64,000 nt of DNA from Reticulitermes speratus (Eukaryota; Arthropoda; Insecta; Blattodea; Rhinotermitidae). The translations under genes and the position numbers were made by a program. The notes beneath the pieces are model-generated. The model searched no databases. It saw only the letters and a list, made by a program, of their open reading frames with translations, and was not told the DNA's origin. Shown piece after piece: positions 13,216-24,282 of the stretch. The stretch is taken from assembly GCA_021186555.1 (NCBI GenBank), contig JAJKFL010000002.1:31288001-31352000 (forward strand). The letters are read 5' to 3'. Every line of letters starts with the position of its first letter. The first letter of the stretch is position 1.

Positions 13216-13396
13216 TTCTCATCTTCTGGGATACTTCACTGTGTAGGAGAAATTTAATATAGTCCTATGTGCCAAAGGAATGCAGCACCTTTGTCCCAAA
13301 GGGAAGGTAGGTCCTAGATGAAGATGAAGGCACTACATGTCTTGGGATATGTTAAATTACCTGCCACAGAGCGCAACATCCCAGAAGACTACAACC
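13216..13396. mobile_element. Hairpin MITE (TTCTGGGAT family), copy 1
   Basis: The left arm has ATCTTCTGGGATACTTCACT and the right arm has AACATCCCAGAAGACTAC, which is its inverse. Arms are short and the ~140-bp middle is diverged. Confidence 0.65.
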
Positions 13397-13399
13397 CTC

Positions 13400-15150
13400 A
13401 CATAATTTAATCTTCACCAAAATATAAAGTTATAAAAGTAAAATGAAATCACATAAATATAAAATTTGCATTAGTCAGAGAATACCTGCACAAACTTACT
13501 AGCTGTGTTGAGGGCAATTTATTTCTCTTGTTATATCTAACACAACACGATGACAAATGTAAAAAAAAAGTAAAATAGTAACTGAGCCACAATATGTATG
13601 TGGTGGCACAGAAAAAAAAATTGTCACCGTAATTTACTGTACTAAATCTGCCATAGCATTATTTTTAGATTACTTAACAATGCTGTTTCAAAAGTTGATT
13701 CCACTCCGCTAAATAAAATGATCATGAATGGTAAGAGAGTGAGGTTTAGAAGGATGTTATAGCAGTCATCCAGAGTGACAAAACAAAAACACAGAAATGA
13801 GTCAAGACAACAAAGTCACGAATGAAACACAAGTGACTACACAACTAGCAAATAATCATGATAACCAGTTCTCCAGCAACCTGGAATATAAATACAGTAT
13901 TAAATAAAAAATACATGTTTCCAATCCTATTAATGAAAGAGGTCTAGGAAGAAACTGACTGCAGCCTAGTCTAATGTTCTTGCCCAAAACTCAACCAATA
14001 TGGAGAGGGGAGGGAAGATAAAAAAGAAGAAACCAGAACAAATGCTACACCCAGCAATGCCACATATTAGGTACAATGGGAAATAACAAATTCCCTTATC
14101 ATTGTGAGGCAGATTGCAGGTGGATTGCAGGATAAATCTGCTTTCAAGTGTGACATTCTGTTGTGATATGCAAATTACAAAGGGGGAAAGCAGGGCAGTC
14201 AATCACAACTACACTTTTGCAGTGTCTTATTATATACTGTGGAATATATTTTGGCTTTAGCTGAAAGCCATCATCAGGTACTATAAAATACAGTTAACAC
14301 TCGTTATCCGTCTATAATTCATTCCTGAAAACAAGTTTGATAGTGAAAAATCAGAGAGTGGGACCGTACTTCCCATTATTATAAGTGGGAAAAATAATAA
14401 TGTGTTCCCAGCCCATCCCAAACACCCCCCCCCCCCCTTCCCAACCAAGTTCCCTACATACTGCTGAAAAACTCTTATTAAACACCTATAAAACAGTCCA
14501 ACAATGTTCTTTTTTTACAAAAAGTCCAACAATGATTTATGCATAATATTAAACCTACAAAAGACCAATTACATAATCAGTAAGCACTGAATGGACCAAA
14601 AAATAGTTATTGTACTTACTGATTGAAGTGAAGAAGATGAGCGAGGTAAGGTGGGAGAGGAGGGGCATAAGGTCCCCAGAGTCCCCTCTGGGATCAATCC
14701 TTTCAGATCAATTTACTGAAACGATCTGTAAATACTGATGCTCAGTCTCCGAGTTAATAAAAATTTCTCGCTAGCCCTGGATATGAAATTTTGTCAGATG
14801 CAGAGTTGCAATAGTGAAGATTTGAGGTGGATGATAAATTTTAGTGACTTGAGACCTTAACCTTACAGTATGGTGTGGGTTGTAAAAGTCGAAAATGAAA
14901 TAATATGAATAAGATAAAAAGGAATGTCTATTGGGATATATTAGAAACATTGTACAGTACATCATTTAAGTGAAAGGATGATTCTTTTGTATTACATAGG
15001 CCTCCGAGGGATGGAAATTTTGTGATTATATGGAAGTAAAGTGTGGTCAAGTGAAGCACTTTTTTTCTATTTATTTAACTGACCTCTTTTCCTGTCCAGT
15101 TGATTAGCAGACAAATAAGTAGAAATAAACAAACAGTCATCAATGAATGT
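13400..15150. other. Gene-free stretch with one partial Tigger end
   Basis: At 14291 TACAGTTAACACTCGTTATC resembles a Tigger terminus, but I found no matching right end before 14770, so it is either truncated or chance. A C run is at about 14427-14438. No exon was seen. Confidence 0.35.
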
Positions 15151-15385
15151 AGATCTACATGCAAAATGTTTCTTATTTTTGCCTCATTTTAAACAGACTT
15201 GAATTTTTTCAACAGATTTTTGTACCCCACGCCAATACAAAATTTTACAAGAATCCATTCAACAGGAACCACATTCAACTGTGGACAGGCTGGCAGTTGG
15301 ACATGGCAAAGATTAAGTTGCCTTTCGCAACTGTTCAAACGTGCTTGAAAAGTGTGGTTCTCAAATTTTTTAACAGGCATATAGA
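15150..15385. repeat. LINE-like 3' repeat fragment
   Basis: The plus strand reads ACTTGAATTTTTTCAACAGA followed by a tract with AAGAATCCATTCAACAGGAA. The same succession appears at 31115-31275 (TTTTAATAGAACTCGAATTT, then GAAAATCCGTCCAGTGGGAG). The pair resembles a widespread insect non-LTR 3' region. It abuts the SINE at 15420. Confidence 0.5.
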
Positions 15386-15419
15386 TTCAAAGACAATTTG
15401 TCATGCCTTGATTTATAGG

Positions 15420-15701
15420 GGGCCAGGATAGCGTAGTCAGTATAGAGACTCGCTACGGGCTGGACGGTCCGGGGATCGAATCCCAGTAGGGGCGAGATTT
15501 TCAGCACCAGTCCAGAGTGGCCCTGGGGCCCACCCAGCCCCCTGTACAATGGGTACCGGGTCATTCCTGGGGGTAAAGCGGCCGGGGTGTGGCGTTGACC
15601 ACCCACCCCCATCTAGTGCTGAGGTTAAAAAAAGAGTAGAGCTATATCTCTACTCCCCCTCTGGGCCTTCATGGCCTGTTCTACGGTGAACTTTACTTTA
15701 C
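15420..15701 (+). mobile_element. Full-length tRNA-derived SINE with target duplications
   Basis: A 282-bp copy lies between perfect 11-bp direct repeats TGATTTATAGG at 15409-15419 and 15702-15712. The head begins GGGCCAGGATAGCGTAGTCA, which contains a pol III box A (TAGCGTAGTCAG). Box B is GGATCGAATCC at about 15473. The body ends with GGTGAACTTTACTTTAC. With 23788-24072 it defines the family. Confidence 0.93.
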
Positions 15702-15912
15702 TGATTTATAGGTCATAAACTACATTTGAAACAAATACATAAGAAGGGAATCAATACATATCAACTTATATGTAACTTTGCATTTACATTGGCAACAGGG
15801 TTAACAGAAGTTCAAATAAATTAAAAATCCATCACATTCTCATTAAACCTAATATTCTTCCCACATACTGTCATTCAAATTACAAGTGTACACAAATATT
15901 TCTCTTTCTTAC

Positions 15913-16085
15913 CTTCATGAGACTGATCAAGCGGCTGATACACATCGTATGTCAGTGTCGTTCCGTCGCAGAGTGACAAGTAACATCGTTCACCAATTGG
16001 CCAGGGGCAACGCACTCGCCCAATGATACTATGTATGATGGTTTGCACATGACCACTAAAACCCCAGAGTCGAGTTGGGACATAT
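15913..16085 (-). CDS. ABHD2: ABHD2-like hydrolase, coding exon 2 (partial gene)
   Basis: This exon continues the ABHD2 hydrolase (Drosophila Hydr2 class), a membrane-anchored serine hydrolase with lipase activity on acylglycerols. The 173-bp exon is bounded by an acceptor read on the minus strand as TTCATTGTATTACAG before 16085 and a donor GAAG|GTAAGA after 15913. It begins in phase 2 of the codon left by exon 1 and ends in phase 1. The protein reads YVPTRLWGFSGHVQT, then GRVRCPWPIGER and LCDGTTLTYDVYQPLD. This matches the family segment just before the alpha/beta-hydrolase core (vertebrate form ...WGKSGHLQT...GRVRSPHPYG...). It is intact. The nucleophile elbow and catalytic His motif belong to later exons that I did not find in 1-15.9 kb. 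Confidence 0.9.
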
Positions 16086-16726
16086 CTGTAATACAATGAA
16101 AATAGATTTGTAGTGATTGGTTCTCTCAGTTCCTTATAAACATGACTGTCAAAAGCCCTATCTTTAGTTTCAAGGACCTCAAAAATCTTTAGTAAGAATG
16201 AAGTTATTAAGAATACTAATGGATACAGCACTACTGTTTTCATGACAATAAACATATTTTATAAGTCTTGATGTTTCGAGGTGGAGTAGATTAATTAGGT
16301 GGTCTTGTGTTATGACAAATTTTAAACATCTTGAAGCTGAAGACGGTGGTACCATTTCCCTCCAAAATATTTGTTGGACCTACCGGCCTACACAGTGGTG
16401 TCATAACCCTGAAGACCACAAAATGAATACCTATCTCAAATTATAATGTACTCTCCCCTTCACACGTACCTCATCGTTGAAAAATACTATTAACACAGTA
16501 TGTATGTAGTAAGCAATCATCAAAATATACCCACACATGATAAATAATTATTTGACACGTAAGACGAAACCTTTGCAGGATTTACAATTTAAATATTAAA
16601 ATACAATTAAATTATATAAGGTACTCGTCGAAACCAAGTCTCGACACATTCGTGTGAAGAAGGGCTTACACGACGAACTTACGGAATGAAAGCTTGCCAT
16701 TGATAATATTAGGCGTGTTTACATAC
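16086..16726 (-). other. ABHD2 intron 1
   Basis: A 641-bp intron with a minus-strand donor CC|GTATGT and acceptor ATTACAG. It carries one hairpin MITE at about 16298-16427. Confidence 0.85.
16298..16427. mobile_element. Hairpin MITE (TTCTGGGAT family), copy 2, in ABHD2 intron 1
   Basis: The left arm GGTGGTCTTGTGTTATGACA pairs with the inverse of the right arm GTGTCATAACCCTGAAGACC. Confidence 0.7.
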
Positions 16727-16880
16727 GGTTCTTGTAGCAGAGGAGCAATCTTTAAAATTGTCTCCAAAAAGCTGGGATCCTTGCAATACAGTGCCGGTTT
16801 TTGGGTTGACTATTAACGTTTAATATCCTAAACAATATGCACAAAATGACAGCCACGGCCGCCAGCAGTGCCGTCGACAT
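16727..16880 (-). CDS. ABHD2: ABHD2-like hydrolase, coding exon 1, with a one-base frameshift
   Basis: This is the first coding exon, starting at the ATG at 16880. The first frame gives an N-terminal membrane segment, MSTALLAAVAVILCILFR followed by ILNVNSQP, in the same place as the single anchor of vertebrate ABHD2. Read straight on, it stops at TAA near 16752. One base over, the sequence encodes KPALYCKDPSFLETILKIAP and then LLQEP, which fits the family (LYF..., FLLKSCPLL) and joins exon 2 exactly: CAAGAACC|GTATGT gives E-P-Y-V-P. The switch falls at a run of five A (plus-strand T at 16798-16802), and one extra A joins the two frames. Exon 2 is intact and introns are present, so an assembly or homopolymer error, or a recent allele, is more likely than an old pseudogene. 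Confidence 0.87.
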
Positions 16881-17010
16881 TACGTCAACTGTCCTCTCGC
16901 AAAGCACAATCTCCGTGCTCAAAGCCACCAACACTGTCAACGATTTCCCGGCACCGCCTACTTGTATTTAGCCTCCACCTTCACCGTTCTTCTCTGACTT
17001 TTGTGAATAG

Positions 17011-17018
17011 TGACGTCA
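17011..17018. promoter_or_regulatory. CRE palindrome upstream of ABHD2
   Basis: A perfect TGACGTCA, the CREB/ATF consensus, lies about 130 bp upstream of the ABHD2 ATG in a region without a TATA box. Its function is inferred from sequence and position only. Confidence 0.5.
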
Positions 17019-17041
17019 TCCAACCAAGATGCGATGAGTGC

Positions 17042-17051
17042 GGGCATGCGC
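17042..17051. promoter_or_regulatory. NRF1-like site upstream of ABHD2
   Basis: GGGCATGCGC differs by one base from the NRF1 core GCGCATGCGC. It lies 24 bp beyond the CRE, in a locally GC-richer segment that is plausibly the core promoter. Confidence 0.35.
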
Positions 17052-17149
17052 CAGAAATGTTCAGAAACTTTGCCACTGGTAACATACGTTCTCTGTCAAA
17101 TTCTATCACCCCCCCCCCCACTTGTATTGACTAATTAGATAACTTCAAC

Positions 17150-18480
17150 GGCCTTAAAATTCTCTTCAGTTACCCCGTGGTCTTTCTCTTGCTATTTGCT
17201 CTGCATGGTTATAATTACATTCGCGCTTCCGCTACCGGACGCTCTGTATTGTCATACTGCCTTCCGAATAACTACCTAATCTACAAATATATTTCACAGG
17301 GATAATATACGTCTTGTTTTCCCAGGACATGTCCTCCTTTTGGAGCTAAATATTTCCGTCTGGACGGGGTTTTTAAAATTTGTAGAACTAGCCATTTGTT
17401 TTTTTTTTAACTTGTGCATATTTTAATGCTACTAAAAGTGCAAAAAATATTTCTACTCCCTTTTTAAGATATACATAATATTTCCATTTTCCGAGTCAAA
17501 AAAACATGAATTCAGCAGTTGACCATCAAAATGTCTCGAAAAACTTCACCGCGGAAATTCCGCACAACTTGAACTCGGTGAAAAACATACTTAAAAGAAT
17601 GTCTCAGTCTGAATTTCATACTGAAGTTTAAAGATCTATTAGAAGATAAATGTTGACAGACTTACATTTAATAAAATTGTGACTATTTATGTCTTCTTTT
17701 TTACAGTCAGTAAGTGGGAAATGCAACTTTTCTTGTGGTGAACAGGGTAACGTTAGTCTCTCACCTTTCTATGTATACTGTTCTACCGCTTCCCACATTA
17801 TCATCTACTATATGTATCTCAATATGTAGTTTATAACGGGATTGTTACTGGCTTATATTTTCACCCCTGGAACCAGGAACAAATATAGTTCCTGTCCTTA
17901 ATACAAAGTCAAGTAGCAAACGGCTATTTGTGTATTTGCTTACTTAGTAATATAGTGTGATTCCCAATACACACAACAAACTTCACTACAAATGAACAAA
18001 TTAATTTGTTACGATGTGATTGCATATGTTCCGCAGAATTTCTTCTGCCTTTAGATTTAAATACCTCTGCTTCCTCTGCAGCACATTTCAAATATATTAA
18101 CCATACATTTGTCTACAATGAAAACCACACAAATACAAACACAACAGTAACAGAATTTAGTAATTTTGGTATATAACAAATTTTAGCCTTTACAAAAAAG
18201 AAGGAAAGTTGCAGCAAAATGTACATTTTAAATCATATGATCCACCAAGAAGGAACCTTACTCCAATATATCATGACATAGAAAACCTATGGCCATGAGT
18301 AAACTTACCCATTACACCTCACACTGAGGAACATAAGATTCCTGCCATAAATTACTACATAGATTACACAGAAAAGTTCATGACAATTTGCCACTGTTCC
18401 AAACTGCCTGAGTTGGAATTCATGCATTTTAGCTCAATGTATTACAGTTCATATTAAGTTACTGCTCACCATATTTAAAG
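17150..18480. other. Intergenic stretch upstream of ABHD2
   Basis: No exon, repeat or RNA gene was recognised. A C run at about 17108-17119 precedes it. Confidence 0.4.
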
Positions 18481-18484
18481 ATGA

Positions 18485-19060
18485 TGATGAAAACGGTTTC
18501 CTTTGGCTCAAAGACATGCACCAAATCCGAGAAACAAATTCATTGCACGTCACATTTCTGCTGGCATAACTGATGACACTACATTCTGCATGATGGTCCC
18601 GCCCCTTTCCAGATCATCGTCAGTGCAATGATTAATAACATATGTTTATTCCTTAGCGTGTCCCACAAGTAAAACCCAAGAGGTTCATATCTGGGGAACG
18701 AGGAGGCCACAATGCCCTGCTTATTCTTGTCACCAAAAACAGTGCAAACAATGCATAAATTGCTTGCAGTGTTCAAAAAAATAGTGTCAGAATGTGTATA
18801 AAATAGTGGTGTGAATTTATGGTCTCAGGAAAAAAAATATATAGGCCTAAACAATCATACCTGCACTCATAGCACACCAAACACCAAATTTAACATCCTG
18901 CAATAGCACTTCGCCAATTAACAGGAATTTTCTGCGGGTCAGTATGTGTTATTCTGAAAGTTCACATGAGATCAAACTACGCTTTGTCACTAAACAGCAT
19001 TAGTGTGCAGTCTATTTCTCCATCATGCAACTAAAGACTGACTGTTGACGAAACTGTAAA
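18485..19060 (-). pseudogene. Decayed DDE transposase of an insect Tc1/mariner-like element
   Basis: On the minus strand the order of motifs is HDGEIDCTLMLFSDKA (about 19020-18965), VKFGVWCAMSAG-like text (about 18880), WPPRSPDM (about 18690), GFYLWDTLRNKHM (about 18655) and a C-terminal AMN...FVSR...C region near 18510. This is the layout of a common insect transposase (FSDEAWF... VGVWCA... PPRSPDL..DFYLWG.LK) with aspartates at FSD and SPD. Frames change repeatedly and stops are frequent, so it is an old, dead copy. The copy at 35785-36215 shares the same C-terminal text. I did not find terminal repeats. Confidence 0.75.
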
Positions 19061-19199
19061 GACATAACCTCTCCGAGATAGCACCTCCTTAAGTCAGCCA
19101 AATCGTATGCAATAAGCCGGCTGATAGAAAGTGACAGGCAATACCTGCCAGATAAACTAAGCACCTTGTATGTGTCCTGCTATAACCGACTACTGCCTT

Positions 19200-21385
19200 A
19201 CATGATTTCAGGCCTTCACAGCAATTAAGTGCAATTCAGTGCGTATACATGTCCACTGTCAACAGAATAACAAACTCAACCTGAAACCACGTGTAACACT
19301 GTGCATGATAAAAGCCACCACAACTTTGTATAAAATAGTGAAAACATAAGTTATACTAGGCTAAAAATCTGAACATATGGAAAGAAATATGTGTTAAAAT
19401 TCAAAGTTGAGAATATGAACTTAATTCAAGGTAAATGACAAGATAACTGTATTTAGTAACCAGCGAAGATTTAATATGTTTTAACAAAATATTTCAACAA
19501 AGCAAATCCCTTCAACATACAGTTCACATGAAATATTTTTAGCTATAAATATAAGTACAGTACTCATATTACAATGACATACGTATATGAAGTAAAACAG
19601 TATTTTAGAATATATCGAGTCAGATTTAATGTGGAACACAAACTGATTTAGATTAAAATGTAAACTTTATTAATTCCATCACTACTTGCATGTTATCTCT
19701 GGTGATGTTCCAAAACAGACCAAATCATGTCAGAATACTAACAGAAAGGGTGTCATCACATGTGTTCTTCAATGGTTATTATTTACAGCCATTACATTTG
19801 AGGTACATTGCAGACGAATTTTAAGATTGATTACTTTGTTTTTTGGGTTATGATAATGAGTAGTGTAGGTAGGTGGATTCCAATGCATCAGAGGAATATA
19901 TTTCCCATATTTTCAGGGTAAAAGTAAAGATGAATCCACAACGTTCCTCTGCAACACTGGTACACACCCACCAGGCTACATGGCATAATAACCCAGATAA
20001 CCATATGAATCTTTCCATACACATTTTACAGCCTGTAATTGTACTCATATTTATTTACATTTATCACTGAGTTTTATTTCAATATCCCATAGCATACAGG
20101 CAAAAATACAGAATGTACGATGTAAAACAAAGGTTCAAAAAACGTTTTAGTTATGGTATGTACAACACATGGGAATACCTCACACAAGCCAAGAATGCAC
20201 AATGAGTTCAAACAAAATGTTTCACATCTAAGTTGGGAAACACTGCAGTATCATCTACCTAATAATAAACACACTTTCTGTGAGGCATAAAAGCTTCTAC
20301 TTCTTACTGTCAGATGTAAAAACCAAGAGAACCAATTAATTTTCATCCCTTGTTTGACACAATATCTCTGTCTCTTAGAAAGGAACATGCATTAACTTCC
20401 TGGCACACATGATATGACAGTCCAGTCATGCTCCCCATCTGAATCAGTGGTACAGTTTTATAGTTTTGTAAGTTGTTCAAACAGTTTGTCAAGCACAAGA
20501 GGAGGAACATGAAGGAATACACGTCTTCACCTCAAATGTATCTCACTCTCAACTTGAAGGTTCAGCTGCACAACTATACCCAGTCTTGGGCAGCACCTTA
20601 CTTTGTGAAAAGGGAGAAATGAGACTTATTCCATTGACTTTCATAAAAGGAAGGTAAGGGTAAAGTCAGTTTCATTTTAATGCCAATTAAAAACAAAGAT
20701 ACCTCTTTAACATAACAAATTAATATATTTATTAAGAACAATAGTATACTAAACAACCGACTAAACAAGATAGAAATTAATGTTAATGATGAATAACTTT
20801 TTAATTGAAATTTCATATTGAATCCTGGACATTCTAACACAATGTTCAACCACATTTAAATTTATTCCTCCAAAGACATATTCAAAACATCAAATGCATC
20901 CCTTGTACTAATACAGACACTGAAATAACCAGGCTTATTCTGTAACTATATGACTGTGTGTGTGTCTATATACATGAGTATATACACAGGATCATCAAAA
21001 AGAACTTGAATATCACATTTATTTTGACACATATAATCACGGGACATCGTGTGACATGTTGCAAGTAAGATGCCAGAGGCCATTGAATTGGTACAGGTTC
21101 TGAAGTTCACAATTCCAAAAATAATACATAACATTATCCTGCCAAGTTTGCTCATTCATCCAGAGCACACCTTTTGAATGTAAAGGCCATATACCCTAAC
21201 TATGTATTTTGAAGAAGTCTGTCAAAGTACGCATGCATGTGTGTGTGTGTGTGTGTGTGTAAATGCTGTCATACAAGTAACATACTTAACATGCTGTTAT
21301 GTTGTAAATGCACACCATGAAGGCAAGTGTGACAGTGGATGTACAGCTCCATGCATTCTTAATCTCAGCACTATATGCAAGTGAA
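19200..21385. other. Gene-free stretch; (GT)n at 21240-21260
   Basis: AT-rich with only chance frames. A GT microsatellite lies at about 21238-21260. No exon was recognised. Confidence 0.4.
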
Positions 21386-21387
21386 CC

Positions 21388-21562
21388 GTCTTCTTGCCCT
21401 GGCCAATTCACTGCTGGGAAAGAGTCCCCACAACCCACTGAACAGAAGGTTGGGTGAACTCCAGAGCTGGTCTGGATGTTCTAACAAGAGAAAAGTACCG
21501 CAATTCTTCGGATGTCCAGCCTCTAGCCTAGTCACTATACCAACTATGCTATCCAGGCACAA
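21388..21562 (-). mobile_element. Diverged SINE copy, 3' truncated
   Basis: In minus orientation the head (plus-strand CACTATACCAACTATGCTAT at about 21531) and the middle (GGTTGGGTGAACTCCAGAGC) match the SINE family. The tail half is missing. Confidence 0.75.
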
Positions 21563-21860
21563 CCTTCTCTGTTAAAAGTTTTGTTACAGTTCAAAAGCCA
21601 CTTGTGTCAAAGATTGTCAATTCCAGAAACTCAACAATAGTCACAATTATCATCTCTCCACCACCAACACTCAGGCAAAGAAAGTTAAACATCAAATTTC
21701 ATATTACAAAAAGTGAAATCATTACCTTTCATATTATCATCATTACTGTACCTGTTTTGAAAATATGTTCTGTGCAAGTCACATACTTTTGAAATTCAAT
21801 TCCCTTATATAATCATGACTGCTGTTCATTTTAAAATTTAATGTTACATATATATATATG

Positions 21861-22012
21861 CGATGGGTACTGGGTCATTACCAGGGGTAAAGCAGCTGGT
21901 GTGTAACGTTAACCACCCACCCTCATATACCATCAAAGTTAAAGAAAGAGTTCAGCTAACCTCTACTCCCCATCTGAGCCTTCATGGCATGTTATAAGGT
22001 GAAATTTACCTT
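21861..22012 (+). mobile_element. 5'-truncated SINE copy
   Basis: It starts within the body at GCGATGGGTACTGGGTCATT, next to a TA microsatellite, and runs to the tail GGTGAAATTTACC. The tRNA-like head is absent. Confidence 0.82.
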
Positions 22013-22149
22013 TTTTATATATATTAATATCTGACCACTGCACTGATTAGAAAACTTCAGTCAGCCCACATAACAAGTACAACACAACTATGACATATAC
22101 AAGGGCATATCCACAAGTTCCCAGACCGAGGTGATAATGAAACATATGC

Positions 22150-22955
22150 TTACCTTTGATTTTGTTCTCTGTTGTCCCCTTCCAGGTGGCCCACTCGAGT
22201 TTGTTTAATGGGTCCAGCATTCTGCTACTGCTGGAAGCACCAATGGAACCTACTTTTTGAAATCAAGTGGAGATGGTCAGCAACTGTTGCTGCATATCAT
22301 GAGCATCCTGGAAATGATGCCATCAGAGCAGCAACTTCATTCTCAGAAACCAGAAGAAATCACAAGGGAACAAATCAGTTGAGTAAAGACGGTGGCGGGA
22401 CCACACCCATGTTTTTTGCGGCCAAACATTCCTGCACTGACATAGCAGTGTGCCAGCACATTGTCTTGGTGAATCAACCAGTCCTGGTTCCATCATCATT
22501 CTGGATGTCTTTCAGCAGATTTTCTCCCTCAGACATTGCAAAATTTCCCATTAGTAATGATGGCTAACTGCTGGGACCAGAAGAACAAATTCCTGATTAA
22601 CAGTCAAGAAAGATCACCAACATGCTCTTTCCACTGAGAGGTCTGCTGTTTTGTTTATGGGTCATAACAATACACTGAAGTTTTATATGCTGCATTTCTG
22701 ATGCAATCTCTCTGACTTTGAAGCAAAATTTAATGCAAATGTATCATTCCTTCCAATCAGCCATTAGAAAATGATGGACCGCACTCAATGCGCACAACAA
22801 TAAACACTAACTGAAGTTCGATACAGAGGTTTACAGCTGCAAAACTCAACAGACTGACTTAGAACATGGTGATACTACAGCACTAGTGCCAGAAAGCTGT
22901 ACTACTTGCCATTCTCCATCCTGGTGACAAATTCAGGAGCTTCTAGGCACACCTT
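22150..22955 (-). pseudogene. Mariner transposase, internally deleted and decayed
   Basis: Read from the right, the minus strand has MADWKE near 22770, then a stop, then ICIKFCF (a mariner N-terminus). It then jumps to KSMLVIFLDC near 22625, the segment just before the second catalytic aspartate. Next come an LREKI phrase, the degraded HQDNV..AH equivalent near 22470, LAAKNM-like text (VWPQKTWV in another frame), PCDFFWF near 22375, and a C-terminal QR..Q-W...W-T-H tract near 22220. Many stops and shifts are present and the first third of the catalytic domain is deleted. A possible terminal repeat lies near 22925-22950 (CACCAGGATGG reversed), but I could not pair it with the left end. Confidence 0.75.
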
Positions 22956-22979
22956 CATAGACAACCAGTACAGCCTCTC

Positions 22980-23166
22980 TACTACTAATGGGTACTAGGA
23001 GCCCTTATCCCAGAAGTAAAGTGATCCAGGGCCCAACCAGCCTTCTATTCAATGGGTACTAGGGGCTCTTGCCCTAGGAGTTAAGTGGCCAGGGGTGAAG
23101 CTGACTACTCACCTCCACTTCCCCACATGCCTTCACAGTGTGCACAGGGGCAACTTTACTTTACTT
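22980..23166 (+). mobile_element. SINE variant with an internal duplication
   Basis: SINE body sequence begins with AATGGGTACTAGGAGCCCTT and repeats the segment once more about 75 bp later (CAATGGGTACTAGGGGCTCT), followed by the tail CAACTTTACTTTACTTTT. The head is missing. Confidence 0.75.
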
Positions 23167-23773
23167 TTCATATGGCATGTTTCAAAATTGTTTAATCCCT
23201 TTCAATGTTCAGCTTCAAGCAGCTTCTGAATATGAGAATTTTCATTACATGCATATTTGTATGTACCAATCACAAAAAATGCCTATACTTCACATGTTAA
23301 CACTTTCAGAGAAAAACACTGGCACAATTAATGCTAATATTAACATTATTTTATGCTACTTAGTTAACAGCCATAATGATCATGCATGTCAAATTTATTA
23401 CATTTTGGTAAGAACATATTTTGGGTAGAGATGAGGTGAGGGTAAGAAGCTTGAAATTTGAAAAATATGGCAAATAATTGAGTCATTTTTTGTCAAAATA
23501 CGTAACACTGGAATGAAAAATACAACCTATATGGGACAAACCAGCACCAGAACTTGTCCTATCATGTGATATTTCTGACAAGATTTCCCATTCTCCAGAG
23601 AAACTGATGCTTGGATATCTAGATAAACTTTGGCTTATAAATGTGAAATACGTGATGCAGATACCGTTCAATGATGAAATTTTTAAGATGGAAGGAAAAT
23701 AATCAATACATAACTTTGAATTCTAGTTTTGTTTGAAGGCAGATATGCAAAGATACAACAACACACATTACAG

Positions 23774-23787
23774 ACATATTTTATGTA
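23774..23787. repeat. SINE target-site duplication (left)
   Basis: ACATATTTTATGTA is repeated exactly at 24073-24086. Confidence 0.92.
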
Positions 23788-24072
23788 AAGGTAAAGTTCT
23801 CCCTAGAACGGACCATCAAGGCCTAGAGGGGGAGTAGAGGTATAGCTCTACTCTTTCTTCAACCTTGGCACTAGATGGGGGTGGGTGGTGAACGCCACGC
23901 CCCGGCCGCTTTACCCCCGGAAAAGAGACCTGGTACCCATTTTATAGGAGGCTGGGTGGGCCCCAGGGTCGGTCTGGACGGGTGCAGAAAATCTCGCCCC
24001 CCACCGGGATTCGATCCCCGGACCGTCCAGCCCATAGCGAGTCGCTATACCGACTACGCTATCCCGGCCCAC
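23788..24072 (-). mobile_element. Full-length tRNA-derived SINE, reference copy
   Basis: A 285-bp retroposed element flanked by a perfect 14-bp target duplication. Read on the minus strand, the head starts GGGCCGGGATAGCGTAGTCG, with box A TAGCGTAGTCGG, and box B GGATCGAATCC lies about 50 bp inside. Together these are an RNA polymerase III promoter derived from a tRNA. The body is GC-rich and ends GGGAGAACTTTACCTTTAC, with no A tail. It depends on a LINE for mobility, which is general SINE knowledge. The exact duplication suggests a fairly recent insertion. Other copies: 6352, 15420, 21388, 21861, 22980, 24136, 32590, 36532, 50396, 62806 and 62970. Confidence 0.95.
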
Positions 24073-24135
24073 ACATATTTTATGTACCTGCAGTTATATT
24101 CTAATAATGTGCACATTCCCAAGAGTAAAGCCTAA

Positions 24136-24245
24136 GTACAGTTGTCCATATGCATGTCGTGAATGCATATGGGGGAATGGAGATATGCCTTCATTCATTC
24201 TTAACCTCAGCACTAGATGAAGGTCAGTGGTAAGCCTCACACTCA
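24136..24245 (-). repeat. SINE tail-half fragment
   Basis: Minus-orientation text GGGGGAATGGAGATATGCCT then ACCTCAGCACTAGATGAAGG matches the 3' half of the SINE family and lies 60 bp from the full copy. Confidence 0.65.
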
Positions 24246-24282
24246 GAAAACTAACTACATGACAATCCAGTGAAATATGGAC

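Noticed and set aside
15460-15490. tRNA gene suggested by box B GGATCGAATCC
   Set aside because: It is the head of a SINE with target duplications, and no cloverleaf with an anticodon stem could be made out.
22172-22567. 131-codon plus-strand open frame
   Set aside because: The opposite strand carries recognisable mariner motifs (PCDFFWF, IKFCF), so this frame is a shadow.
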